Part shown: positions 40,501 through 48,983 of the stretch, piece after piece
Position numbering within the stretch: the first letter of the stretch is position 1
Layout: every line of letters starts with the position of its first letter
Made by a program: the position numbers and the translations under genes
Notes under the pieces: generated by a model
What the model saw: the letters and a program-made list of their open reading frames with translations, nothing else
The model's database searches: none
Told to the model about the DNA's origin: nothing
Source of the DNA: Actinoplanes sichuanensis
Lineage (GTDB): Bacteria > Actinomycetota > Actinomycetes > Mycobacteriales > Micromonosporaceae
Direction: 5' to 3'
DNA: 64,000 nucleotides
NCBI RefSeq assembly: GCF_033097365.1
Contig: NZ_AP028461.1
Coordinates: 11,807,501 to 11,871,500 of the forward strand

Positions 40501-41242
40501 TCCCGATCGTCAGAGCGCCGCTGCCTCCGCAGGTCGCCTCCCGGATGGCCGACCTCACCGGCAGGATCCAACAGAGGGAATCGAGCGAGCGACTGCCGAC
40601 AGCTCGGGAGCTGTGGGGCCGGAGCAGCGTCCGGGCCGGCGTTGCGGCCCCGGTTCGTGCTGTCCTGGCGGACATGGCGCCGGGAGCTGAGCGGTGCATG
40701 TATTGCGGGGACAACCAGGGCACCGACATCGACCATCACGAGCCGATGGCCCGCGACCCGTTGCGGACCTTCGACTGGCTCAACCACCTGCTGGCCTGCT
40801 CGCATTGCAACAGCCACCACAAGCGGGACCGGTTTCCGGTGGACGAGCATGGCCGCCCGCTGCTGATCGACCCGAGCGTGGAGGATCCGTTCGACCATCT
40901 GCTGCTGTCGTTGTCCGTCGGTGAGTATCGGGCGCTGACCGAGAAAGGCGTGCAGAGCATCGAGGTCTTCGGGCTGAACCGGCCGATCCTGGCGCGTGGC
41001 CGGCAGCAGACGTTCGACGTGGTCGTGATGTGCCTGCGGCAATGGCCCGACGCGGTGAGTGGGAAAGCGTGTACCGGCCGGACCAGCTGGTACACATCAT
41101 CCGGGAGCAGCCCTGCGCCGACGTCTGTCAGGCCATGCTGCGGCAAGTGGAGCTGCCCGGCGCGCCGTTGATCTTCAAGGACGTCCCGGAGATCCTGGCC
41201 GTGTTGCGGGACCAGGTGCTGCGCGGTGCGCTGCTGCGGTGA
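40497..41242 (+). CDS. HNH endonuclease (PtuB-like), frameshifted near 41045
   Basis: The HNH domain is intact: CMYCGDNQGTDIDHHEPMAR, then NHLLACSHCNSHHKRDRF with zinc cysteine pairs and the DHH catalytic region. As assembled the frame from GTG 40497 ends at 41171 with a meaningless tail. The sensible continuation, ARRGEWESVYRPDQLVHII and then DVCQAMLRQVELPGAPLIF, is in another frame and ends at 41242. One extra G or C in the TGGCCC at 41043-41048 would join them into a 248-residue protein reading LRQWARRGEWESVY. So this is either a sequencing or assembly error or a recent inactivating deletion. It pairs with the upstream ATPase. Confidence 0.78.
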
Positions 41243-41247
41243 GGAGT

Positions 41248-41277
41248 GCTCCGGCGTGCCCCCTCGCACGCCGGAGC
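41248..41277. terminator. Bidirectional terminator between HNH gene and glpD
   Basis: A perfect 12-base inverted repeat, GCTCCGGCGTGC and GCACGCCGGAGC, with loop CCCCTC. It lies in the short gap between convergent genes and fits termination of both. Confidence 0.87.
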
Positions 41278-41283
41278 CCCTCG

Positions 41284-42990
41284 TCAGGCGGCGGCCAGCT
41301 GGGTGCGGCGGAGGGTCGCGTCGGCGGTGGCGTCGTCGGGCTGCTGTTGGGCGGCCAGTTCGGCGATCACCCGGGACTCGTAGGCGTCGGCCTCGCGGGT
41401 GGCGTCGGCTTCGGTCCAGCCCAGGACCGGGGCGATCAGGGCGGCCGCGGATCGGGCCGCCGCGACGCCGCGGTCGGGGGTTTCGAAGGCGATCCGGGTA
41501 CGCCGGGACAGCACGTCGTCGAGGTGCCGGGCGCCCTCGTGGCTGGCCGCGTAGCGGATCTCGGCGCGCAGGTGGTCGGGGGCGCCGTCCATCGGCAGGC
41601 CCAGTGCCGGGTCGTCTTCGATCAGGGTCAGCACCTCGTCGATCAGCGTGCCGTAGCGGCGCAGCAGGTGCTCGATCGAGGTGACGGTGAGGCCTGATTC
41701 ACGGGCCAGGGCGGCGCGCCGGTTCCAGGCGGCCCGGTAGCCGTCGGCGCCGAGCAGCGGAACCTGGTCGGTGCAGGAGACGGGGACACGGGCGGACAGT
41801 TCGCGGACGGCGGCGTCGACGGCGTCCTTGGCCATCACCCGGTACGTCGTGTACTTGCCGCCGGCGACCACGATCATCCCGGGCACCGGGTTGCCGACCG
41901 CGTGCTCGCGGGACAGTTTGGCGGTGCTGGCCGCCTCGGCCGACAGCAGCGGGCGCAGGCCGGCGTAGACACCCTGCACGTCGTCGCGGGTCAGTGGCAC
42001 GGCCAGGGCCTTGTTGACCTCGTCGAGCAGGTAGTCGACGTCCTTTCCGGACGCGGCCGGGTCGGACTTGTCGAGGGTCCACGCCGTGTCGGTGGTTCCG
42101 ATGATCCAGTGCTGGTCCCAGGGGATCACGAACAGGACGCTGGTGGCCGTACGCAGGATCATGCCGGTGCGACCGGCGATCCGGTCGCGCGGCACCACCA
42201 GATGGATCCCCTTGCTCGCGGTGATCTTGAATTCGCCGCGTTCGCCGGTCAGCAGCGCCTGGCTGTCGCCGGTCCACACACCGGTCGCGTTGATCACCGT
42301 GCGGGCGCGGATGGTGAGTTCGGCGCCGGTCTCCAGGTCGCGGGCGGTGACGCCGACGACCCGGCGACCCTCCCGGAGGAAACCGGTGACCTCGGTACGG
42401 GACGCGACGTGCGCGCCGTGCGCGGCCGCCGTGCGGACCAGGAACATGGTGTGCCGGGCGTCGTCGACCTGCGCGTCGTAGTAGCGGATCGCGCCGACCA
42501 GGGTCTCCGGGCGCAGCGACGGGAACGCCTTGAGGGCCTCGACCCGGCTCAGGTGCCGGTGTACGGGCACACCCGCGCCACCACCGGAGAGGGCGAGGAT
42601 GTCGTAGAGGGCCACGCCGGCACCGACGTACAGGCGTTCCCAGGCGCGCTTCTGCAGCGGGTAGAGGAACGGCACCGGCCGGACCAGGTGCGGCGCGAGT
42701 TTCTGGATCAGCAGGCCACGTTCCCGCAGCGCCTCCCGGACCAGGCTGAAGTCGAGCATCTCCAGGTAGCGAAGGCCGCCGTGGATGAGTTTGCTGGACC
42801 GGCTGGAGGTGCCGCTGGCGAAGTCGCGTGCTTCGAGGAGGCCGACGGAGAGGCCGCGGGTGGCGGCGTCGAGTGCCGACCCGGCGCCGACCACTCCGGC
42901 GCCCACGACGAGCACGTCCAGTTCGGGGCCGGACGTCATGGCGGCGAGGGCCTTGGTGCGGGCCTGGGGCGAGATCACTCCGGTTTTCAT
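41284..42990 (-). CDS. glpD: Aerobic glycerol-3-phosphate dehydrogenase
   Basis: 568 residues from ATG with GAGGAA upstream. The FAD-binding loop is DVLVVGAGVVGAGSALDAATRG (about 25-46), followed by SGTSSRSSKLIHGGLRYLE, the GlpD signature. AGGKYTTYRVMAKDAVDAA is also typical, and the C-terminal helical cap is full length. It oxidises glycerol 3-phosphate to dihydroxyacetone phosphate at the membrane and passes electrons to the quinone pool. It lies 22 bases after glpK1 on the same strand, an operon converting glycerol to DHAP. Confidence 0.95.
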   Translation of the reverse strand: MKTGVISPQARTKALAAMTSGPELDVLVVGAGVVGAGSALDAATRGLSVGLLEARDFASGTSSRSSKLIHGGLRYLEMLDFSLVREALRERGLLIQKLAPHLVRPVPFLYPLQKRAWERLYVGAGVALYDILALSGGGAGVPVHRHLSRVEALKAFPSLRPETLVGAIRYYDAQVDDARHTMFLVRTAAAHGAHVASRTEVTGFLREGRRVVGVTARDLETGAELTIRARTVINATGVWTGDSQALLTGERGEFKITASKGIHLVVPRDRIAGRTGMILRTATSVLFVIPWDQHWIIGTTDTAWTLDKSDPAASGKDVDYLLDEVNKALAVPLTRDDVQGVYAGLRPLLSAEAASTAKLSREHAVGNPVPGMIVVAGGKYTTYRVMAKDAVDAAVRELSARVPVSCTDQVPLLGADGYRAAWNRRAALARESGLTVTSIEHLLRRYGTLIDEVLTLIEDDPALGLPMDGAPDHLRAEIRYAASHEGARHLDDVLSRRTRIAFETPDRGVAAARSAAALIAPVLGWTEADATREADAYESRVIAELAAQQQPDDATADATLRRTQLAAA

Positions 42991-43012
42991 GTGATTCCTC
43001 TTTTCCAGCGAG

Positions 43013-44491
43013 TCAGCCGACGCTGACCCAGTCGAGGGTGCGGTCGATGGCCGCACGCCATCGGGTGATGCCTTCGCTGCGGCGGGCCGCCGACCAGGAC
43101 GGCTGCCAGCGCCGGTCCTCGTGCCGGTTGGCGCGCAGGTCGTCCAGGGAGTCCCAGAAGCCGACCGCGAGCCCGGCCGCGTAGGCGGCGCCGAGCGCGG
43201 TGGTCTCGGCGACGGCCGGCCGGCTGACCGGGACGCCGAGGATGTCGGCCTGCAGTTGCATGCACAGTGCGTTGGCGGTGACGCCGCCGTCGACCTGGAG
43301 GCAGTCCAGGGCGGTCCCGGAGTCCTGGGCCATCGCCTCGACGACGTCGCGGGTCTGGTAGCAGATGGCTTCGAGGGCGGCCCGGGTGATGTGGGCCGCG
43401 GTGTGGAATCGGGACAGGCCGACGATCGCGGCGCGGGCATCCGGACGCCAGTAGGGCGCGAACAGGCCGGAGAAGGCGGGCACGAAACACACCCCGGCGC
43501 TGTCCTCGACCTGTCCGGCCAGCGTCTCGCTGTCGCCGGCCGTCTCCAGGACGCCGAGCTGGTCACGCAGCCACTGGATGGCGGCGCCGCACGCGGCGAT
43601 CGATCCTTCCAGGGCGAAGACCGGGGCGTCGGTCCCGAAGCGGTAGCCGACCGTGGTGATCAGGCCGTGGCTGGACCGGACCGGGGTGGTGCCGGTGTTC
43701 ATCAGCAGGAACCCGCCGGTGCCGTACGTGCACTTGGCCTCACCCGGCTCGAAACAGGTCTGCCCGAACAGCGCGGCCTGCTGGTCACCGATGGCCGCGG
43801 CGATCGGCACCCCGGGCAGCGCGGCCTCGGCGGTGCCGTAGACCTCGGCCGACGACCGGATCTCCGGCAGCATCGCGCGGGGGATCCCGAACAGTGTGAG
43901 CAGGGAGGGGTCCCAGTCCAGGGTGGACAGGTCCATCAGCATGGTGCGGCTGGCGTTGGTGACGTCGGTGATGTGCAGGCCGCCGGTGAGGTTCCAGATC
44001 AGCCAGCTGTCGACGGTGCCGAAGAGCACCTCACCCCGGGTGGCGCGTTCCCGCAGGCCGGTGACGTTGTCCAGCAGCCACTGGACCTTCGTGGCGGAGA
44101 AGTAGGTGGCCGGGGGAAGACCGGTCCGGCCGCTGATGAACTCGGCGTCGAGCGTCGGGATCAGGTAGTCGGTGCGGGTGTCCTGCCAGACGATGGCCGG
44201 CGCGACGGGTGCCCCGGTGGCCCGGTCCCACAGCACGACGGTCTCGCGCTGGTTGGTGATCCCGACGGCGGCCAGGTCGGCCGGGGTGAGCCCGGTGTCG
44301 GCGAGCGCGACCGCGATGGTCTTGAGGGTGTTCTCCCAGATCTCCGCGGGATCGTGCTCGACCCAGCCCGACCGCGGCTGGATCTGCCGGTGTTCCAGCT
44401 GGTGACGGCCGATCTCACGACCGGCCCGGTCGAAGATCATGAACCGTGTACTGGTGGTGCCCTGATCGATCGCCCCGACATACCGCGCCAC
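43013..44491 (-). CDS. glpK: Glycerol kinase 1
   Basis: 492 residues from GTG behind GGAGG. FGGY-kinase motifs are complete: [10 protein letters not shown] at the N-terminus, [24 protein letters not shown], the ATP-site [11 protein letters not shown] and the [18 protein letters not shown] signature near the C-terminus. It phosphorylates glycerol and feeds glpD downstream. No glycerol facilitator gene is adjacent. A block of about 180 bases is almost identical to the second glycerol kinase at 45331, far above the similarity elsewhere in the two genes. Confidence 0.95.
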   Translation of the reverse strand: MARYVGAIDQGTTSTRFMIFDRAGREIGRHQLEHRQIQPRSGWVEHDPAEIWENTLKTIAVALADTGLTPADLAAVGITNQRETVVLWDRATGAPVAPAIVWQDTRTDYLIPTLDAEFISGRTGLPPATYFSATKVQWLLDNVTGLRERATRGEVLFGTVDSWLIWNLTGGLHITDVTNASRTMLMDLSTLDWDPSLLTLFGIPRAMLPEIRSSAEVYGTAEAALPGVPIAAAIGDQQAALFGQTCFEPGEAKCTYGTGGFLLMNTGTTPVRSSHGLITTVGYRFGTDAPVFALEGSIAACGAAIQWLRDQLGVLETAGDSETLAGQVEDSAGVCFVPAFSGLFAPYWRPDARAAIVGLSRFHTAAHITRAALEAICYQTRDVVEAMAQDSGTALDCLQVDGGVTANALCMQLQADILGVPVSRPAVAETTALGAAYAAGLAVGFWDSLDDLRANRHEDRRWQPSWSAARRSEGITRWRAAIDRTLDWVSVG

Positions 44492-44554
44492 AAGTGCCTC
44501 CTGTCCTCGACGTCCGGGACGTTAGGAGGCGTTCAGGGGTGCGGCAACGGACCG

Positions 44555-44573
44555 CGTGCGACAATGTCGCACG
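44555..44573. promoter_or_regulatory. Palindromic operator overlapping iclR start
   Basis: CGTGCGACAATGTCGCACG has 8-base arms around AAT and covers the iclR ATG (44564). It lies between the divergent glpK1 operon and iclR-glpK2, a natural place for the IclR protein to control both sides. Confidence 0.75.
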
Positions 44574-45334
44574 TGCCTGGGCTGATCCAGTCGATCGAGC
44601 GGTCGTCGGCGGTGTTGCGCCTGCTCGCGGCCGGGCCGGACCGGCTGCGTGTCAAGGAGATCGCGGACGCGCTCGGCCTGCCGAAATCCACCGCGCACAG
44701 CATCCTGCGGACTCTGGAGCACGTCGGGTTCGTCGAGCAGGACACCCGGACCGCCCGCTACCGGCTCGGCCGCGGGCTGCTCGACCTGGGCTCGACCGGC
44801 ATCGACGCCAACGAGCTGCGCGGCCGGGCGCTCAACTGGGCCGACGCGCTCGCCGCGCGAAGTGGCGAGGAGGTACGGCTGGGCGTGCTCGACGACGGCC
44901 GGGTCCTCGTCGTGCACCACGTGTTCCGGCCGGACGACTCGGCCCAGTCGCTGGACACCGGGGTACGGCTCCCGCCACACGCCACCGCGCTGGGCAAGGT
45001 CCTGCTCGCCTACTCGGCGGCGGCGGAGGCCTCGGTGGTGGCGGGTGGGCTCGACGCGTACACCCGGAGAACCGTGACCGACCGCGGTGATCTCACCCGG
45101 ACGCTGACCGAGACCCGCGCCCGCGGATGGGGTCTGTCGGTCGAGGAGTGGCGGCCCGGCCTGGCCGCGATCGCCGCGCCGGTGCGCACCTCGGGTGGTC
45201 TGGTGGTCGGCGCGGTGGGCATCGCCGGTCCGGTGGAACGGGTGACCGACACCCGCCGACAGGCCCGACCGGCGCTGGTCGAGCACGTGGTGGCGGCGGC
45301 CCGCTCGATATCCCGGGATGTGGCCGGCTCATGA
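44564..45334 (+). CDS. IclR-family regulator of glycerol genes (GylR-like)
   Basis: 256 residues from ATG 44564; GTG 44573 would give 253. The winged HTH is [19 protein letters not shown] plus [31 protein letters not shown]. The effector domain contains [19 protein letters not shown], the conserved IclR pocket, and ends [22 protein letters not shown]. In Streptomyces the glycerol operon is controlled by the IclR-family GylR, and placement between two glycerol kinases strongly suggests the same role. Its stop overlaps the glpK2 start (ATGA), so the regulator is co-translated with a target enzyme. Confidence 0.9.
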   Translation: MSHVPGLIQSIERSSAVLRLLAAGPDRLRVKEIADALGLPKSTAHSILRTLEHVGFVEQDTRTARYRLGRGLLDLGSTGIDANELRGRALNWADALAARSGEEVRLGVLDDGRVLVVHHVFRPDDSAQSLDTGVRLPPHATALGKVLLAYSAAAEASVVAGGLDAYTRRTVTDRGDLTRTLTETRARGWGLSVEEWRPGLAAIAAPVRTSGGLVVGAVGIAGPVERVTDTRRQARPALVEHVVAAARSISRDVAGS

Positions 45335-46788
45335 GCTATGTGCTGGCGATCGATCAGGGGACCACGTCGACGCGGTGCATCCTGTTCGACAGGCGGGCGA
45401 CGGTGGTGTCGGCGGTGCGGGCCGAGCATCCACAGTCCTATCCACGGCCCGGCTGGGTCGAGCACGACGCGGCCCGGATCTGGCGTGACCTGCAACGGCT
45501 GATCAGGAAGGCGCTGGCCGACGTGGACCCGTCCGAGGTGGCGGCGATCGGCATCGCGAACCAGCGGGAGACCGTGGTGCTGTGGGACCGGGTGACCGGA
45601 GTGCCCGTCGCACCGGCGATCGTCTGGCAGGACACCCGTACCGACGTCTCCACCATCGACGCCGACTTCGTGAAGGGTCGGACCGGTCTGCCGCCGGCCA
45701 CCTACTTCTCCGCCACCAAGATCCAGTGGCTGCTGGACCACGGCCTGCGCGACCGTGCCGAACGCGGCGAGATCCTGTTCGGCACCATGGACAGCTGGCT
45801 GATCTGGAACCTCACCGGCGGCCTGCACATCACCGACGTCACCAACGCCAGCCGCACCATGTTGATGAACCTCTCCACTCTGGACTGGGACGCCGACCTG
45901 CTGCGGCTCTTCGGCATCCCGAGGGTCATGCTGCCGGAGATAAGATCATCTTCCGAGGTGTACGGGACAGCCGCCGCCGTGCTACCCGGGGTGCCGATCG
46001 CCGCGGCCATCGGCGACCAGCAGGCCGCGCTGTTCGGGCAGACCTGTTTCGAGCCGGGCGAGGCCAAGTGCACGTACGGCACCGGCGGGTTCCTGCTGAT
46101 GAACACCGGCACCACCCCGGTCCGGTCCAGCCACGGTCTGATCACCACGGTCGGCTACCGGATCGGCGGCGAGGACCCGGTGTTCGCGCTGGAGGGCTCG
46201 ATCGCGATCGCCGGATCGCTCGTCCAGTGGGTCCGCGACGGCCTCGGGCTGATCGGCACCGCCTCCGAGATCGAGACCCTCGCCGGTACGGTCGACGACA
46301 ACGGCGGCTGCTACATCGTCCCGGCGTTCTCCGGGCTGTACGCGCCGTACTGGCACAGCGAGGCGCGCGGCGTGATCGTCGGCCTCACCTCGTACATCAC
46401 GAAGGGTCACCTGGCCCGCGCCGTGCTGGAGGCGACCGGCTGGCAGACCCGGGACGTGGTGGACGCCATGAACGCCGACTCCGGCCTGGCCCTGACCACG
46501 CTCAACGTGGACGGCGGGATGACCGCCGACAACCTGCTGATGCAGATCGTCGCCGACGTCCTCCAGGTGCCGGTGGTCCGCCCGATGGTCGCCGAGACGG
46601 TGTCGCTGGGTGCCGCCTACGCGGCCGGGCTGGCCGTCGGTTACTGGTCGGACCTGCGCGACCTGCGCGCCAACCGACACCGGGCCGGTCGCTGGCGGCC
46701 CACACTGGACTCCGGTCGCCGTGATCGCGGCTACGCCAGGTGGCGCCGAGCCATCGAATGCGCGGTCCTGTTCAGCCGGGAGGACTGA
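45331..46788 (+). CDS. glpK: Glycerol kinase 2
   Basis: 485 residues from ATG overlapping the iclR stop. The kinase motifs are all present: [51 protein letters not shown] and [17 protein letters not shown]. It is clearly paralogous to glpK1 but differs along much of its length, while residues around [20 protein letters not shown] to TTVGYR are identical. The kinase may be induced differently, or form mixed oligomers; neither can be read from sequence. A terminator follows. Confidence 0.94.
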   Translation: MSYVLAIDQGTTSTRCILFDRRATVVSAVRAEHPQSYPRPGWVEHDAARIWRDLQRLIRKALADVDPSEVAAIGIANQRETVVLWDRVTGVPVAPAIVWQDTRTDVSTIDADFVKGRTGLPPATYFSATKIQWLLDHGLRDRAERGEILFGTMDSWLIWNLTGGLHITDVTNASRTMLMNLSTLDWDADLLRLFGIPRVMLPEIRSSSEVYGTAAAVLPGVPIAAAIGDQQAALFGQTCFEPGEAKCTYGTGGFLLMNTGTTPVRSSHGLITTVGYRIGGEDPVFALEGSIAIAGSLVQWVRDGLGLIGTASEIETLAGTVDDNGGCYIVPAFSGLYAPYWHSEARGVIVGLTSYITKGHLARAVLEATGWQTRDVVDAMNADSGLALTTLNVDGGMTADNLLMQIVADVLQVPVVRPMVAETVSLGAAYAAGLAVGYWSDLRDLRANRHRAGRWRPTLDSGRRDRGYARWRRAIECAVLFSRED

Positions 46789-46821
46789 CCCTCTACTGAG
46801 GACCGTGGGCGACGTGTGTCA

Positions 46822-46851
46822 CCGGGAGTCGCAATTGCGTGCGGCTCCCGG
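46822..46851 (+). terminator. Terminator after glpK2
   Basis: CCGGGAGTCGCA pairs with TGCGGCTCCCGG (11 Watson-Crick pairs and one G-U) around a 6-base loop, followed by CTTTCCC. It closes the iclR-glpK2 unit 34 bases after the stop. Confidence 0.8.
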
Positions 46852-46949
46852 CTTTCCCGATGTGTTGACTGCTGTGCAAGATCAACCGGAAAACAGAATG
46901 GTGAACATCTCACTTCGGTCTCACTAACCCCAGATTTCGCGGCGGTGTC

Positions 46950-46955
46950 TATAGT
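46950..46955 (+). promoter_or_regulatory. Candidate -10 box for the small K/A-rich gene
   Basis: TATAGT, a near-consensus -10 hexamer in a GC-rich context, lies about 60 bases before the start of the 89-residue gene. No convincing -35 is seen at 17-18 bases. The rest of the 46852-47017 gap shows no gene. Confidence 0.45.
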
Positions 46956-47017
46956 CGCGTCCACACACACGCGCGCCGGCTGGGTCGCGTGAGGTACATC
47001 TGCGAAAGGAGGCCGAC

Positions 47018-47287
47018 GTGGCGAAGACCAAGGAAAAGGCCAAGAAGGCGGAAAAGGTCGAGGCTGCGCCGGTTGAGCCGGTGAAGGCCGAGAAGGTCAA
47101 GAAGGCCAAGAAGGCCGTCGTGGCCGAGCCGGTCGTCGAGGCGCCGGCGGTTGTCGAAGCCCCGGCCAAGGCCAAGAAGGCCAAGAAGGCCGCGGCGGCC
47201 GAGCCGGTCGTCGAGGCTGCGCCGGTCGTCGAGGAGCCGGCCGCGGTCGAGGCCCCCGCCAAGGCCAAGAAGGCCAAGAAGAAGTGA
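47018..47287 (+). CDS. Small lysine/alanine-rich protein, histone-tail-like
   Basis: 89 residues made almost wholly of K, A, E, V and P. The motif KAKKAKK appears repeatedly, separated by VAEPVVEAPAVVEAPA-type segments, and the protein ends KAKKAKKK. AAAGGAGG six bases before the GTG is the strongest RBS in the window, and a TATAGT box and a terminator frame the gene, so it looks highly expressed. It resembles the tails of HupB or H1-like proteins without a folded domain. DNA or RNA binding is inferred from charge only. Confidence 0.82.
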   Translation: MAKTKEKAKKAEKVEAAPVEPVKAEKVKKAKKAVVAEPVVEAPAVVEAPAKAKKAKKAAAAEPVVEAAPVVEEPAAVEAPAKAKKAKKK

Positions 47288-47292
47288 TCTGC

Positions 47293-47323
47293 CGGGCCGC
47301 CGCGCATTCCGCCCGGCGGCCCG
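47293..47323. terminator. Bidirectional terminator between K/A-rich gene and acetyltransferase
   Basis: CGGGCCGCCG and CGGCGGCCCG form a 10-base stem with an 11-base loop, placed six bases after one stop codon and four bases from the end of the convergent gene. Confidence 0.85.
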
Positions 47324-47326
47324 TTC

Positions 47327-47851
47327 TCACGATACGTTCGTGAACAGTTCGAAAGTCGCGTTGTAATACTTGTCGGTCTGACCCAGGTGACGCATTCCGA
47401 GGCGTCGGCACACTGCCTGTGACGCCGTGTTCTCCGGCCACGTCACGGCCAGCACCGGACTGATTCCGGAACGCGCCGCATAGGCCATCACCGCGTTCGC
47501 GGCCTCGGTCGCATACCCCTTGCCCCAGGCGTTCGGATGCAGATGCCAGCCGATCTCGGTCTCATCACAGGGCTGCATCGTCGCGCCGGAGGCGAGCAGC
47601 GGGACCAGCAGTGCCGTACCGAGCAGGTGCCCGGTCGCCCGGTCCTGGATCGCCCAGATCGTGTGCACGTCGTCCTGCCGGGCCCGCCAGCGGGTGAGCG
47701 TCGCGACCGCGTCGTCGCGCCCGGCCAGTACCCGGGGCGCCGAACCGAGGAACCGCGCCACCTCCCATCGCGAATACATGTCGAGGAGGAAGTCGATGTC
47801 CTTCTCCTCCCACTCGCGAAGAAGCAGCCGGGGTGAGATCAGTGACCGCAT
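47327..47851 (-). CDS. GNAT-family N-acetyltransferase (RimJ/RimL type)
   Basis: 174 residues from ATG 47851, giving MRSLISPRLLLREWEEKD, the usual start of ribosomal-protein-type acetyltransferases. The acetyl-CoA loop is HLHPNAWGKGYATEAANAVMAYA, and the C-terminal VTWPENTASQAVCRRLGMRHLG is typical of Acetyltransf_3. The frame is open for 40 more codons upstream, but those are not homologous-looking. The acceptor is unknown. The gene is divergent from scpA. Confidence 0.87.
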   Translation of the reverse strand: MRSLISPRLLLREWEEKDIDFLLDMYSRWEVARFLGSAPRVLAGRDDAVATLTRWRARQDDVHTIWAIQDRATGHLLGTALLVPLLASGATMQPCDETEIGWHLHPNAWGKGYATEAANAVMAYAARSGISPVLAVTWPENTASQAVCRRLGMRHLGQTDKYYNATFELFTNVS

Positions 47852-47942
47852 CGCCGCAGCGTAACCGGGATCGCGAGGAAATGTAACCGGCCGGTAACCC
47901 GGTGGCGGAGCAACCCGGCCGGGATTGTGACGTTGGAGAAGC

Positions 47943-48983
47943 GTGCACCCGGAGGAACTCGTCACAGGCATGGTCTACGGTCGGCACGTGCTTGAAGAGC
48001 CCGCCCCGTCGCCCCCGGACTCCGACGACGCCGTCCCGGCCGTCGCGCCCGCCGGCGTGGAGATGGAGACCAGCGGATTCACCGTCCGGCTGGACAACTT
48101 CACCGGCCCGTTCGATCTACTCCTGCAGTTGATCGGCAAGCACAAGCTGGATGTCACCGAGATCGCGCTGCACCAGGTCACCGACGACTTCATCGCCTAC
48201 ATCAGGGCCATGGGCGACGACTGGGACCTCGGGGAGACCAGCGAGTTCCTGCTGGTCGCGGCGACCCTGCTGGACCTCAAGGCGGCCCGGCTGCTGCCCG
48301 CCGCCGAGGTCGAGGACGAGGAGGACCTGGCCCTGCTCGAGGCGCGCGACCTGCTCTTCGCCCGGCTCCTGCAATACAAGGCCTACAAGGAGGCCGCCGC
48401 GCACATCGCGGAGCTCGAGGCCACCGGGGCGCGTCGCTGGCCGCGGCTGGTCACCCTCGAGCAGCGGTACGCCGAAGCGCTCCCCGAACTCGTGCTGGGC
48501 GTCGGGCCGGAGCGCCTGCTGAAGATGGCGCTGAAGAGTTTCCTGCCCAAACCGGGGCCGCCACAGGTCTCCATCGCCCACATCCACCAGGTGCGGGTCA
48601 GCGTCCGCGAGCACGCCAACCTGCTGCGTGATCGGCTGCGCCGGGCCGGAGTCGCCACGTTCAGCCTGCTCGTCGCCGACTGCGACAACACGCTCGAGGT
48701 GGTGGCCCGCTTCCTGGCGCTGCTGGAGCTCTACCGCGAGGGGCTGATCGACTTCGAGCAGCCGGTCTCGCTGGACGAGCTGACCGTCCGGTGGATCGGC
48801 GGGGACAGCGACGTCGAGCTGGAGGTGGACGACTACGAGGGCAGCAAACCGGCAGAGGACGATACCGGTTCGGACGATCCCGCGGCCGCGCGGCTTGACT
48901 CGGACGCCGCTGATGGCGATCTTGGCACGGGTGACGACGAGGCCCCGGCAGACGGGCCGGTGGCTGTGGAGGAGACATCGTGA
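47943..48983 (+). CDS. scpA: Segregation and condensation protein A
   Basis: 346 residues from GTG with GGAG upstream. After a 40-residue acidic leader the kleisin N-terminal domain reads FTVRLDNFTGPFDLLLQLIGKHKLDVTEIALHQVTDDFIAYI. TSEFLLVAATLLDLKAARLLP follows, and the C-terminal winged helix contains FLALLELYREGLIDFEQP. About 60 residues of acidic tail come after. ScpA bridges the SMC heads with ScpB in chromosome condensation. The stop overlaps the scpB start. Confidence 0.94.
   Translation: MHPEELVTGMVYGRHVLEEPAPSPPDSDDAVPAVAPAGVEMETSGFTVRLDNFTGPFDLLLQLIGKHKLDVTEIALHQVTDDFIAYIRAMGDDWDLGETSEFLLVAATLLDLKAARLLPAAEVEDEEDLALLEARDLLFARLLQYKAYKEAAAHIAELEATGARRWPRLVTLEQRYAEALPELVLGVGPERLLKMALKSFLPKPGPPQVSIAHIHQVRVSVREHANLLRDRLRRAGVATFSLLVADCDNTLEVVARFLALLELYREGLIDFEQPVSLDELTVRWIGGDSDVELEVDDYEGSKPAEDDTGSDDPAAARLDSDAADGDLGTGDDEAPADGPVAVEETS

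Noticed and set aside
41040..41060. Programmed -1 frameshift in the HNH gene
   Set aside because: The GGGAAAG run is not in slippery phase and no downstream pseudoknot is evident; a one-base loss in TGGCCC explains the data better.
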